A DNA stretch of 64,000 nt from Zingiber officinale (taxonomy: Eukaryota > Streptophyta > Magnoliopsida > Zingiberales > Zingiberaceae), in assembly GCF_018446385.1 (NCBI RefSeq), contig NC_055998.1, forward strand, positions 74,704,744 to 74,768,743, in the 5' to 3' direction. Each line of letters begins with the position of its first letter. The stretch's first letter is position 1. A program made the position numbers and the translations under genes. Positions 37,473-49,700 of the stretch are shown in pieces. Below the pieces are notes generated by a model, which did not search any database, was not told where the DNA came from, and saw nothing but the letters and a program-made list of their open reading frames with translations.

Positions 37473-37480
37473 TTTTTTAG

Positions 37481-37494
37481 TATAAGTGAGAGAT
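37481..37494 (+). other. Polypurine tract of element H
   Basis: Purine-rich TATAAGTGAGAGAT directly before TGTTAG at 37495. Confidence 0.75.
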
Positions 37495-39938
37495 TGTTAG
37501 AGTGTATACTAAAAGTCTAACTTTTGTAAACATTTATTTTTGAAATAAAAGAATCACATTGGTCAAATGTCTACATTTATTTGTTAAGTGTAGTTGTTCA
37601 ATTAATTTATATTTTAGATAACATGGTGTGTGGTGTCACACACAGAAGATCATGTTATTAGTTCTTTATAAATTATAAATAGTTGCTCACGACTAAGATG
37701 GAAAGGAACAAACCATTGGAATAGTCGTAGTGTAATTAGGTATGAGTTTATCTTGACTAATAAGTTACACTAGTACACTCTAAGTATATTGAGTAGGACC
37801 ATTTTAGGTAAGTTCTTTTTATACTGACTTAATAAAAGAACTAGACCTAAGTTAGTATGGAAGTGTGTTCTTTTAATCCTAATATAATAACAAGCATATA
37901 TATTTAGTATTTATTTCTTTAACTTATCAAAGGGTGAGATTTAGCTCGATAAATCAATAGGCCCGATAAGTTGGAAAATGATATTACTTATAGTGTGTGT
38001 TGTTGATTATAGAGAGAAACTGTATCCTAGTTATCTAGGTTGAGAATGCCCCCAAGAGGAGCTCATAAGGATTGTCATGTTAAACCCTGCAGGTGGACTT
38101 AGTCCGACATGACAATAAGGTTGAGTGGTACTACTCTTGGACTAAGACATTAATTAAAGTGAGTTGTCAATAACTCAATTAAATTAATGGGCATTCGATA
38201 TATTAAATATAGGGAGACTAACACACTCATAATAAGAAGGAGACCATAATGTAATTTGAGATTGGTGCGGTATTGCAATAATAACTCTCTAGTGGAATGA
38301 GTTATTATTGATGAACTTGAGTTGTGTGTTCGGGGCGAACACAGGATACTCAAGCTCGTCGGAAGGCCAAAATCAATTTCTCCTCTAGGTCCCTGTCGTA
38401 GTCTCAATGAAGCCTTAAATCCACTCATGAAAAGCCCATCTTGGTGTTCAAGAGGGGGTCGACCCATGGCTTAGTGTCCAAGCCATAGGGGCTGGCCACT
38501 TACTTCTCAAAGGGGGTCGGCCCTTTGCTTAGTACCCAAGCAAGAAGGGGACAGCCAATAAAATTCAAACTAGGAGGGGTATTTTGAATTTTAAAAATCT
38601 TCTCTTCGTAGATATCTAAAAGTTTTAAAAGAGAGATTTTAAGATATAAAACTTTCCTTATTTGAATTAGGTCACATGGTTTAAAAGAAAGTTTAAAAGT
38701 TTTAAAACTTTCCTTTTTTAACCATGCTCATGGTTTTTAGAAAAAAGGAAGAGAAGTTTTAAATTTGAAACTTTCTATTTTTTGTAACCATGTTAAAAAA
38801 GGAAATTTTAGAAGAGAAGTTTTAAATTTTAAAACTTGGTTTTAATTTTTAAAATTTTCCTTTTTTAACATCCATGTTATGAAATTAAAAGAGAGTTTGT
38901 AAAATTTTATAAGAGCTTTTCTACTTTACTTATAAAATTTTTCCAAAAGATTTTATTTTTTTCCTCTTAGGGTCGGCCACCCTTGCTTGGTGCCCAAGCA
39001 AGGGGCCGACCAATCAATTTAATTAATGGTTGATGATTGAATCAATCAAGAAGAAGGAAAAAGGAAAAAGGAAAAATAAAAGGGGAAAAGGAAAAACAAG
39101 AGGAAGATTTTAATTTTTGTAAAAATCTTTTCCTTATTTGCCTTGAGCAAGTAATATAAAAGAAGAGGAGGGGAGACTTCATGGATAACCAATTCTTATT
39201 CTCTTGTTGGAGCTCTTCATTGTGGTCGGCCCCTCTCTTCTTTCTTTTCCCCTTGCTCTCTTTTGTTCCTTGGTGGTGGTGGTGGCCGAATACTAGAGAA
39301 GGAGGAGGAGCTTTGGGTGGTGTTCATCTTGGAGGATCGTCGCCTACAAGACGTCCAAGAGGAGGCAAGGAATACGGCAGAAGATCTCGAGGTTATTAGC
39401 ATACAAAGAGGAGGTATAACTAGTAATTATTTTCCGCATCATACTAGTTCTTCTTTGTTAGAATTCCAAACACAAGAGGCATATGAGTCAAGAATTTCAG
39501 ATTTGTTTCGAAGTTGTGTTTTTTTTATTTTTTGAATTTGTGATTCGATTGTTCTTTTCGGTTAAACCTAATGTTATTATAAGAAATTAAATATTGAATT
39601 TCTATTAAAGGCTTTGTCGAGGCAGTGGTGGATGATTTCATGCCCAAGAAGGCCTAGTACCTCGCCATGTTTGACCTGGGAGCCGATTTTAGAAATAAAT
39701 ATTTAAGTAACTTTATAACATAGATGGATTTGGATCAATAGTGTTAAGTTCCGCTTGCGATCCAAATCTAAACCATCAAGAGCAGATAAGTTAAATTTGG
39801 AATCAATAATGTTAAGTTCCGTTTGTGATTCCTAATTTAATTTCTAAATAACACAATAGGTTGTTTAGGAAAGGTTCGACACTTGTACAAAATTTTTGTA
39901 CAGTGGAACCGGTATGATATTCCTAGGACCAACCAACA
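37495..39938 (+). repeat. 3' LTR of element H
   Basis: 2444 bp, matching 30010-32444 throughout, ending CCAACCAACA. Confidence 0.93.
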
Positions 39939-40627
39939 CTTGTGACAGAAAGTATTCTTTTAACCGGAATTTCTAGAATATCACCTTGAAATGAAGGTCA
40001 ATTATTTACAAGGGAAGTTAATTGGAGTTTAATAAGTTTTCCCCCAAATTAATGTTAGGAAATGACTTGTGTAATTTAGTAATTGTATGACTAGGTGACC
40101 CTATAACAGAAGGTATCTCTTTAACCAAATTTTCTAGGTTATCTCTTTATTTAATAGTATTAATTTAACGTTAGGAAGTAAATGAGATAACTCTAACGAT
40201 TATGTGATCGAAGACCCTAGGGTATCTCTTTAATCAGACTTTCTAGAGTTATTTTTTTACTTAATGACGTTGGAACTTGGTGTAAATTCTCTAGTGCGAC
40301 CTTCGCGGGGTTGTGCTAGACTCTGGTGATAATTCCTACAACAACATAGGCTCGGAGTTCAAGAGATGAACAATTCATAGGAACAATAACTAGCATCATA
40401 GTGAAACTATAATCTTAGAATCTCCCCATAAAGTCAACTTCTCCTTCTCCGTTGCTCTTACTTGCGCTCGTTCTCTCTTTATTTTGCTCAAGCATTCGTC
40501 ACAAACCAATTTTCAATTGTCTAGATAACTTGTTTTGTAAACTCAATAGTATTTAATCAACAATCCCTGTGTGATCGATATTTTTATTACTTGACGACAA
40601 ACTGTGTACTTGCGAATTGACACATCA
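39939..40627 (+). repeat. 5' LTR of G, second piece
   Basis: Continues the G LTR after H and matches about 43671-44294 of the 3' LTR. It ends GACACATCA. It is followed by a degenerate primer site (about 40630-40650, TTTTTGACATTGTTGTCGGG), which resembles the Athila TTTTTGGCGCCGTTGCCGGG after transitions. Confidence 0.82.
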
Positions 40628-40763
40628 AGTTTTTGACATTGTTGTCGGGAACTATTTTCGATTAACATTAGTTAACTAGTAATTTAGTTAATCTAGATTT
40701 TTTTTCTTTATTAATTTTGTATTTTCTTTCTTGTTGTTTATAATAATTTTGTTTTAAGATACA

Positions 40764-41700
40764 ATGAGCATTAAAATGTCAAACAGGTCTTTAAAAGAAT
40801 TTTTTATACCCATATCTGCAAGAATAATATCTCCCATTATGCAACCTCATATCGAAGTAGAAAATTTTCAACTAGATTCAACATTAATTTTCATGATACA
40901 AGGTCATAAATTTAGAGGAGAAATTTCAGAAAACCCTTGTGTACATCTTGAGACATTTCTAGATTATTGCAATATGGTGAGTTGTGAGGGAGTCTCTGTC
41001 AGTTCTATTCGATTGTTAGCATTCCTTTTTGGTATCAAAGATAAAGCAAGAACTTGGTTGTACTCTCTTCCTCAACAAAGCATAAAAAGTTGGGAACAAT
41101 TGGAGCAATTGTTTCTGAATCACTTTTTTCCTCCCAGTAGAACACCATATGAGGAATAGAATTTAAGGCTTTGCTCAGGAAGATGAGGAAACACTATTTG
41201 AAGCATGAGACTGATTTAAGGGTTATTTGAGACAGTGTCTTCATCATGACTTAGATAAATGTTTGACAACACATATTTTACATTGTGATTACTTTTTCAA
41301 ATAAGAGATTTTTAGATTCAATTGTAAGAGGTTCTTTGATGAAAAAAAGTTTGGGTGAAATATATACATTAATTGATCAAGTGACAATGAACCTCCAGAA
41401 ATGATCAAGTGAAAATTTAATGGCATCTTCCTAAAAAATTTCAGAAGTATGAGCCATGAATGCAAGTGTGACAGTTAAACAAGATGCAGTGCAACCACCC
41501 AAGAGCTTTGAAAATCATGAGTTACAAAATGAGAGGTTTAAATAATTAGAGGCTAAGTTAGAAGCTTGACTTCAAAATGGTCCAAACAATACCTCCCACC
41601 CAAACAAAGTCTAGTGCACATTATAATGATATTAAGTTGAGAAGTGGTTTGTATATCAACGAATTTAAGGAGAAAGATGGGTACAAATATGAGAAAAGGA
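40764..41700 (+). pseudogene. gag relic of element G
   Basis: Opens with ATG at 40764 and stays in frame for 131 codons: RSLKEFFIP, a segment around IEVENFQLDSTLI, FLDYCNMVSCEGVSVSSIRLLAF and KARTWLYSLPQQSIKSWEQL, followed by FLNHFFPPSRT. This is the Retrotrans_gag type of Athila/Tat gypsy elements. After the stop at 41157 the family reading continues with stops and shifts (for example AQEDEETLFEA). A short 85-codon frame at 41730-41987 is not recognisable. Confidence 0.82.
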
Positions 41701-42638
41701 ATACAAGAGAACCATAAAGACTCATCTCCATGACTCCAGTTATAGTCAATGGGCCACTAGTACCATTTCCTCAACAGTTGATAAAATCTAGTTTTGACAA
41801 CAAATTTGAACCTCTACCTCATACTCAAGAAGAAAGGCTAGTTGAGGCCATGAGCGAGGATGAAATTGGCAACTTCTTTGATGATAAATTGGTTGCATAT
41901 AAATTTACTATTGATGAATTATCTGCTTGCAAATTCGTTGGTCCAATTAAAGATGAGGATTTTTCTGATGACAAATATGAAATTTGAATCCTAGCAAAGA
42001 TCAAGAGATTTTGGTTGCATAACTCTAAAATTGGTCATGATTCATAGAACTGAACTAGTACTTGTATTTCTAAGATGACCTCTCAATTACATTTTGGTTA
42101 CTAGAGAATTTTATATCATGTCAACTCATTTGAAAAAATCAAAATCCTTGTAGTTGTTTTGTTTTAGTGCTACATCATATAAGCACTGTTCTAAAAAAAA
42201 TAAAATAAGAGATAAAACAGTTGTCATGAGTAGAAACTATCAATTTACCCCTTTGAGACCGAGTTAGGTTATTTGAGAAATAAATATTATGTTTTTCTTG
42301 ATTTCGAGTAATCCTTTGAGACCTTGTGTAGTTTGAGAGGAATCAACCATGCATATGACAAGTAAGTGTCTATCGCCTGAAGTATAAGGGACATGATTAG
42401 ATGACGACTTAACTAGCCTTAGAGATTAACACTTGAAAATTTTAGGTCATTCGTCGCACTGAGCACGGAGGACTATTTTCTAGGCCATACTCAAATAATT
42501 TTTATATCTTGCTCACCAATGAAATCATTTGATAGGACTAGATTGACTCACTAGGGATTATAATGTATCATTTCACCACAAGAGTCTAGATTGTGAGTTT
42601 TTTTCTTAAGGACAAATAAAGGTTTTAAGTCTGGGGTA
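41701..42638 (+). other. Interior of G without recognisable pol
   Basis: Contains a short unrecognised acidic frame (41730-41987), then noncoding DNA and a purine-containing stretch (about 42615-42638, ending CTGGGGTA) before the 3' LTR. The element lacks protease, RT and integrase here. Confidence 0.65.
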
Positions 42639-44294
42639 TGATGTGCATAGATTATATATATGTTTTTAGGCATTTTTTATCGCATATTAACTTGTATTTC
42701 ATGAGTATAATTTATATTTATTGCATCATATTTCATTATTATGTCATACTTCCACTTCTTTTGTTCGGAGATCTACTATTTCCTTATTTTTATTGACATA
42801 ACGCTTTTAGAGCAAAAATGGAGTGAAAACGCACATTGAAGCAACTTTGGAAGAACAACAATAAGGATCGTGCCAAAAGGCACGACCGTGCACCTCCTCT
42901 AGAAAGAACCATGAGTAGGTCATGCCCTAGAGGCACGGTCGTGCTTGGTCTCTATAGTAAAATAAGGGCAGATCATGCCCATTTCTAGAGAGCATCCAAG
43001 GCTCAGTCGTACCAAGCGGCACAATCGTGCCCTCCCTTTAAGGACACAACCCAACTGTGCCAAAAGACACGGTCGACCAACCAGATGGCCCAACTGTGCC
43101 AAGAGGCAAGAACATGCCTCTCTGGCCGTGGGACACATGCCACGACTGTGTGGCGAAGAATGCAGGGGGTCGTGTGCCCCTCCTATATAAGGGGATTTTC
43201 TCCCCGTTTAATACATCTTTGGTTTGGGGTTTCATCCCTCTCCTTGGGGAAGGATTCTCCCCTCTTAGGGGGTCCCTAGAGCCTCTATCTTCTCCGATCT
43301 CGATGATCCATCCACTCCCGGAGTAAAAATTTCATCCAAGAAGACCGACAACGAATTGATAAGCATTACTCTCTTTTTTATCTTATGCTTTAGATTGTAG
43401 GATGCTATACTCCTTATCTCTTGGTTGTTATTCCTTTGCAATGGAATAGATTCTCTTGATCTGGGGTGTAGGGAGTAATTGTGATGTGATGTATGAACTA
43501 TGTATTTGGTTATTTCCTTCTTTAATGATATGTTTATGACTTATTTTATTGTGTTGTGCCTTGTATGTATTTGAAGAAATGTGTGTATGGTCAATACATT
43601 TAGATATAGGAGATTAGTCACCATGTAGAGAAGGTGCTTTGGATTGTATGATCGGGGGGCCTTGTGACAAAAGGTATCCCTTTAATTGGACTTTCTAGAA
43701 TATTACCTTGAAAAAGAGGTAAATTCTCTATGATGGAAGTTAATTAGAGCTTGATGGATTTTTCTTAAATTGATGTTAAGAAGTGACTTTTGTATTGAAC
43801 TTTCTAGGTTACCTCGTTATTTAGTAGCATTAATTTAACATTAGAAAATAAATGAGACAACTCTAACGATTGTATGACCGGGGGCCCTAGGGTATCTCTT
43901 TAACCGGACTTTCTAAAGTTATTTTTTTTATTTAATGGAGTTGGAACTTGGTGTAAACTCTCCAATGCGACTTTCGCGGGGTTATGATGGACTCTGGTCA
44001 GAATTCCTACAAGAATGTATGCATGAAGTTTAGGAGATGAACAATTCATAGGGATATTAAATAGCATTATAGTGAAATCGTAATCCTAGAATCTCTCTGA
44101 AATCCAACTTCTTCTCCGTGGCTCACTTGAGCTCATTCTATGTCTCTTTTGCTCAAGCGTTCGTGACAAATTAACCTTTAATTGTCTAGATAATTTATTT
44201 TGTCAAGTCACTAGTACTTAATCAACCGTCTTTATAGGATCAATATTTTTATTACTTGATAATTAAATCGTATACTTACAAATTTACGAACACA
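42639..44294 (+). repeat. 3' LTR of element G
   Basis: 1656 bp, TGATGTGCATAG...GAACACA. It carries repeated GGCACG...CGTGCC-type motifs at about 42865-43150, then the TATA box at 43184-43191. Confidence 0.85.
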
Positions 44295-44492
44295 GACCTG
44301 TTCCATTCTCTTTATATGTTGTACCTATCTATTTTGTGGATATATTATGAGCATTTCATTGTCTTCACTTCTTTGCAAGTGTTGTATTTCAATTATTTTT
44401 CCTAAAATTTAGCTTGTATAATGACTGTACACCTCATTGTCCCCCTCTTGACAAATTCTTTATTAGTGAATATATGTGATCAGCATGCTCTG
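44295..44492. other. Host sequence left of J
   Basis: 198 bp of AT-rich DNA with no gene seen. It continues at 56193 once J is removed. Confidence 0.55.
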
Positions 44493-44900
44493 TGTTGGTA
44501 ATTTTTGACAACATGAAAATCAAAACTAAACAAAAATAAAACAATGCGGTAATTATAATCACTCACAGTGATCTCCCGAAGTCACAACTGAAGACGCCGG
44601 CAGTCAAAGTGGGCAGTCGATGTCGGAAGCACAGTCACGGGGAAATCGGAAAGTGCTCCAAAGTTCACGAGCCAAATCCCAACAATTGGGTGTTCTCCTC
44701 TACTCGCTGATCACCTCGCAAAGCTCTCTAATCACCTCCGCTGCGCTCCTCCGATCAGATTGCCTTGGATGCCATCATATATAGCAAGCAAGACATCGAT
44801 TACCATCCGATGCCTTGATGGCTACTTTCAATGGAGGAAGATGAAGGTGAATGGGCACCCCTTCATTTTCCCGACGTTGCAACTGATGCAACGTTTAACA
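44493..44900 (-). repeat. 3' LTR of element J
   Basis: 408 bp, plus-strand TGTTGG...TTTAACA. It has the same length as the other LTR, with scattered substitutions. A TATATATAG-type box for leftward transcription lies near 44775. Confidence 0.93.
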
Positions 44901-44966
44901 TCTCCCACTCGTCCAAGTCAATCCATATGGTCACATAGACCATGTCAGTCACATAGACTACAAGGT

Positions 44967-45151
44967 GATCATGTCACGAAGACCAGAGCAAAATTTAGTC
45001 ACAAAGACCAAATAAGTCACGAAGACTTTATGAGGATCAAGTCACGAAGACCAGATCAAAATTTAGTCACAAAGACCAAATAAGTCACGAAGATTTTATG
45101 AGGATCAAGTCACGAAGACCAGAGCAAAATTTAGTCATAAAGACCAAATAA
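44967..45151. repeat. 68-bp tandem repeats in J
   Basis: About 2.7 copies of a 68-bp unit containing AAGTCACGAAGACC and ATTTAGTCACAAAGACC. The submotif AGTCAC(A/G)AAGAC recurs about eight times. It lies between RNase H and the 3' LTR. Confidence 0.88.
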
Positions 45152-46178
45152 GAACATCCATTCCATATATAAGGGAAAATGGTTCGTGCGATAGCAAGCA
45201 CGGTGAGCATTTAATTGCTAAGAAGATTGTCACGTCTTACTTAGCTGCTCCATAGAACGAATCAGAGACATATGTCCATAGAACAAATCAGGGACATAAA
45301 TGACCTGTCTTTACCCCAGATTAAATCATTTACATCATTATGAACATCTCTAATCCCTCATATTGACCATATGTCAAGAGCATGTTCAATATCTCCAATC
45401 AAACAAATTATTCACAATTACATTTTATGTACTAAACTAAAAATGTAACCGGTACCAGTGAATAAATGTCACAGGTGTAAATCAATCTTAACCTTCCTTT
45501 TTAGCTAGAATCTATTCATTCTAATCAGTTGCTTTCCTAGTTATGCTCCATAGACCGAATCATCCATAGCCAATAGGAAACATGCTAAAGTAGCAGACAC
45601 TGATCAAAACTTCAAGTAGACAGCTAAATAGTCACTTAGGGTAAAATTGAGATTAACTTATAATCTCGAGGGTGTCACATAGTAGAGAAGAAGGGATCCA
45701 TTCTCCTACTACCCTTCTTGTCGTCATAGCACAAGTGGTATGAATCACATACTACGATGTTATTCTCTTTACTAAAAAGAGCGCATGTTTTTCCCAAATT
45801 TAACATGTACAGATTTCAATCTAGACATTCCCAATGTCTAATCCTGAATTTAACATATGAATTCTAATCTGGCCTCAAGCAGATTCAGTAAATGGTGGGT
45901 GCATTTACTCCAATCATTACACAAATGATCTCATCTTGACACAAATATCAAGGCGATCTTACCTTATGGGTATGTCTCTATTCATAGCTACATAAGTTGT
46001 CCCATAAGCAACGGTCTTACCTCTATTCGTACTTAACAAATGGAGATGATTGTCCATGTGAGTGGACCAATCTCAATCTGTCAACATACTTATCGAGACT
46101 TTTATTTGAATGTAACAAAGACATATACACTGAATAAATCATGGCATTTTTCATTTATCAAAATGTCTTTACAATTAG
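45152..46178 (-). other. 3' untranslated part of element J
   Basis: About 1 kb between the RNase H stop and the tandem repeats. I see no coding frame, and no env-like reading on the minus strand. Confidence 0.6.
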
Positions 46179-47780
46179 TTACATTCTTCGAAGTCCCAAA
46201 GACTTCACATGCCCATGAAATGACTCTTTAGTCAATGGCTTAGTAAAAGGATCAGCAAGCATATTTCGTGTAGGGATGTACTCAAGAATCACCTTTTTCT
46301 TGTCAACAATATCCCTTACAAAATTATACTTAATTTCTTTATGCTTGCCTTTGCTGTGATATTTGGGATCCTTGGAAAAAGCTATCGCAGCTTGACTGTC
46401 ACAGTACACAATAACAGGACTCTCACTATCCTCAGTAATTTTCAGATGCTTTAGGAACCTTAGCCAGACAACCTCTTGCACAGTCGCTGCACAAGCCACA
46501 TACTCAGCTTCTATTGTCGACAAGGCTACACAAGCCTGCTTCTTGTTGTTCCATGAGATTGTGCCACCATTCAACAAGAATACATAACCGGATGTGAATT
46601 TTCTGTCATCAAGGCCCCCCACCCAATTTGCATCTGTGTAGCCACTTAGGCTCATTTCTGATCCTTAGAAGCAGAGGCAATAATCAGTTGTTCCTTTAAG
46701 ATATCTGAATATCCTCTTCACCGCTTTCTAGTGTCTCAATCCTGAGTTTGATTGGAAACGACTCACTAAGCCAACAGCATAGCTTATATCAGGACGAGTA
46801 CACAACATAATGTACATCAAACTACCAATGACACTGGCATATAGTTTCTTTTTCATTTCGGCTATTTCCTCAGGAGTCTTGGGATACATACTTTTGCTCA
46901 AGACAGTACCTTTCGCTATAGGCGTCTGTTCAATGTTGCAATCTGATATATTGAAGTGTTGTAGCATCTTAGTGATATAAGCTTCTTGAGATAAACCCAA
47001 AAGCCTCTTTGATCGGTCTCTAACGATCTTCACTCCTAAGATGTACTCTGCTTCTCTCATATCTATTATGTTAAATTGTGATGAAAGCCAACTTTTGACT
47101 TCTATCACACACTTTATGTCACTTTCAGCTATTAGCATATCATCAACATATAATGATAAAATGATAAACTTTCCTTTTTCCTTTCTTAGGTAAACACAAT
47201 GATCCTCATTGACCATTTCGAAATCATAAGATAATATTACTTCATTAAATCTTATGTTCCATTATCTTGACGCTTGCTTTAGCTCATATATAGACTTCTG
47301 AAGTCTACATATTCTTTTCTCTTGGCCTTCAGCAACATAACCTTCTGGTTGTACCATATAGATTTCTTCATCAAGATTACCATTAAGGAAAGTCATTTTT
47401 ACATTCATCTGATGTAATTCCATGTCATATTGTGCTACTATAGCTAGGATGACACGTATTGACACAAACTTCACAACTGGGGAGAATGTCTCTTCAAAGT
47501 CAATACCCTCCATTTGGTATATCCTTTTGCAACTAATCGAGCTTTGTATCGATTAATCGATCCATCTGCTTTCCTCTTTACTTTGAAAATCCACTTATTC
47601 CCAATAGCCCTTCGGCCTGGAGGAAGATTGACTAAATCTCAAACTTGATTCTTTCTCATTGACTCCATTTCTTCATCCATTGCAATTTTCCATTCTTTTC
47701 TAACTGAGCTTCTCAAAGCTTCCTCAACTGTTCGAGGTTCCTCATCATCAACTGGGAGAACCATCAATGCCTCATTCTCA
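46179..47780 (-). pseudogene. RT-RNase H of element J
   Basis: One reading frame from MEGIDFEETFSPVVKF to the RNase H stop at 46179. RT shows KMTFLNGNLDEEIYM, IYELKQASR and an intact YVDD at 47139-47150, followed by WLSSQFNIIDM and LCTRPDISYAVGLVSRFQ. RNase H keeps its catalytic residues in GYTDANW, STIEAEY and YCDSQAAIAF, and ends with NMLADPFTKPL. Stops lie at about 47262 (expected Gln in ASRQW) and 46728 (expected Trp), with another near 46656. Overall it is the best preserved polymerase module in the window. Confidence 0.92.
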
Positions 47781-47878
47781 ATATCAAACATTTTCGAAGA
47801 ATAATCTGACGACTACTTCTTCGAAGGTTAGACTGTTGAGAAACTGACTCATTCAGTGGCAAATTACTCCCACTCGGT

Positions 47879-48300
47879 TAGGGATAGCAATGGGTCGGGT
47901 TCGGGTCGGATTATATATCCTCCGTCCCCATATCCATCGGGTATAGGATCTCCGATGGGTACACTCATACCCATTAAATGATCGAATATCTTCTATAGTT
48001 ATAATTTTTCTTCTTTCTATCCAACTATTATCATTCAACAAAAATATATTAAAATTAACAACCTATTAAAATATATATATAATTAAAAAAATGGATTAAA
48101 CATCTATATAGTCTCCTCCTAATATCAATAAAAATAGTAAGTTTATTTTGGAAAAAGAAATTTTTTTTTAATATATGTATATATATTATTTAATCAGGTA
48201 TTCGGGTCGGGTATCGGGTATTGATAGTCCCTCCATACCCTCATCCATTCGGGTCGGATGTCGGATCCTCTATCGGGTTCGGGTGAAATTTCCATCTCTA
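47879..48300. mobile_element. hAT-type MITE in J pol
   Basis: 422 bp with a perfect 8-bp TSD CACTCGGT (47871-47878 and 48301-48308). Terminal inverted repeats begin TAGGGATAGCAA and, on the other strand, TAGAGATGGAAA. The inner ends are rich in GGGTCGGGTTCGGGT and its complement, and the core is AT-rich. There is no transposase. The 8-bp TSD and TA(G)GG ends fit non-autonomous hAT elements. Confidence 0.9.
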
Positions 48301-48308
48301 CACTCGGT

Positions 48309-49700
48309 TGACTAGATTTAGGCATCTCTTGATCTGTTGATAAAGGAACATTATCCTCCTCCTCTATCTCATATAGAGGAATTGTCTTATCAACTTCACC
48401 TCGTGTTGGGAACTCAGTTTCTAGAAAAGTAGTTTCTCTTGACTCTATTTCAGAGATGGTTCCATCTTGTCGCTCACCAATAACAACATAACCCTTAGAA
48501 GTCTTAAAATACCTTATAAAGATACACTTCTTACCTCTGGGTCCTAATTTTCCATATTCGTGAGTCTTATCATGAACGTAGGCAGCTGACCCCTAAGGTC
48601 TCAGATTACTCAAATCCGGCTTTCTGCTTATCCAACGTTCATGTGGGGTAGATGGAACTGACTTTGAAGACATTTTGTTAAGTATATTGGTCACAACTAA
48701 TAATGCATCTCCCCAATAGAAGATTGGAAAATTAGCCTGCGTCATCATAGACCTAACCATTTCAAGAAGAGTCATATTTCTTCTTTCAGCAACCCCATTT
48801 TGCTGTGGAGTTTCAGGGATAGTTAGTTGTCTAATAATCCCTTTCTCATTACACATTGTCTTAAACTGATCAGACAAATATTCTCCTCCACGGTCAGTGT
48901 GCAAGGTTTTAACCTTACGTTCTAATTGATTCTCGACTTTGTTCAAGTAACGAATAAAGCAATCCAATGCTTCAGATTTGTGAGAAATCAAATACACATG
49001 ACCAAAACGTGTGAAGTCATCGATAAATGTAATGAAATAAGAACTCCCATTTCTTGCTTTCATATTCATCAGATCACAAATATCCGAATGAATTAATTGC
49101 AATGGTGATTCAACCCTAATAGTCTTACCAAATGGTTTCCTAGTCGTCTTTCTAGCAAGACAATGCTCATATATAAACAAGTTAATCTTAGCATGAGTGC
49201 CTAAAAGGCCCTCCTTAGCTAATCTATTCATTCGTTCTTGTCCTATATGTCCCAATCTAGCATGCCAAATTTCATCATTAACATCAGCATTACTAGTAAG
49301 AGCAATGTTTAAAAAACAACCATCATTATTATTTGGTTCTACGTCAAGAACCATAAAACCATTTGTTACAAAATCACACCCAATTAACACAGAGTTAATT
49401 CAAAGTTCCATACAACGGCTATAAAAATTTATAATGTAACCTAAATCAAGAAGACAAATGACGGAAACCAGATTTTGTCGAATCTTAGGAGCGTACAGGA
49501 CATCATGTAGAAACAAGGTGCCTCCACCATGTAGGTTGAGCTTGCAAGTGCCAATTTCTTTGACTTCAATTCTTGCATTGTTTCCTACATATATCCATTT
49601 GTTGTCAGCTGGTACCCGACGGTACTCCATATATGTAGCTCGATCATGAGCTGCGTGGTTCGTTGCTCCTGAATCAACAATCCACAAAGGAGCGAATCCG
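48309..49700 (-). pseudogene. Protease-integrase of element J
   Basis: Protease WIVDSGATNHA lies at about 49655-49687. After a TGA at 49400 the frame continues with GAG-pre-integrase IWHARLGHIGQERMNRL. The zinc site has lost its first Cys (YEHCLARK). The integrase core has D, D and E in LIHSDICDL, HTDRGGEYL and QQNGVAERRN, then FYWGDALL and TPHERWISRKPDL. A TAG stop is at 48593, followed by the integrase C-terminal region (KKCIFIRYFKTSKGYVV) up to the MITE. Confidence 0.9.

Larger units (their letters stand above)
30010..39938 (+). mobile_element. Copia retrotransposon H, complete structure, mutated genes
   Basis: A 9.9-kb element: LTRs 30010-32444 and 37495-39938, primer site 32447-32458, leader, gag, pol and polypurine tract 37481-37494. 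Flanks are CTTAT (30005-30009) and CTTGT (39939-39943), a one-mismatch TSD. The uninterrupted sequence in the G 3' LTR near 43670 (GGCCTTGTGACA) confirms the empty site. The two LTRs look about 95% alike over the stretches compared by eye, mostly with C/T and G/A differences. It is the family partner of A, inverted relative to it. Confidence 0.92.
29315..44294 (+). mobile_element. Athila/Tat-like gypsy element G, decayed, split by H
   Basis: It consists of a 5' LTR remnant (29315-30009 and 39939-40627), a degenerate primer site, gag relic and 3' LTR (42639-44294). The LTR pieces match 43005-44294 of the 3' LTR along their length. The first part of the 5' LTR, equal to about 42639-43005, is absent. 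No pol is visible in the 2-kb interior. The gag type and Asp-tRNA-like primer site point to the Athila/Tat group. Confidence 0.8.

Noticed and set aside
42920..43326. Several overlapping 64-89 codon frames on both strands
   Set aside because: They fall in the GC-rich motif cluster of the G LTR and reflect composition.
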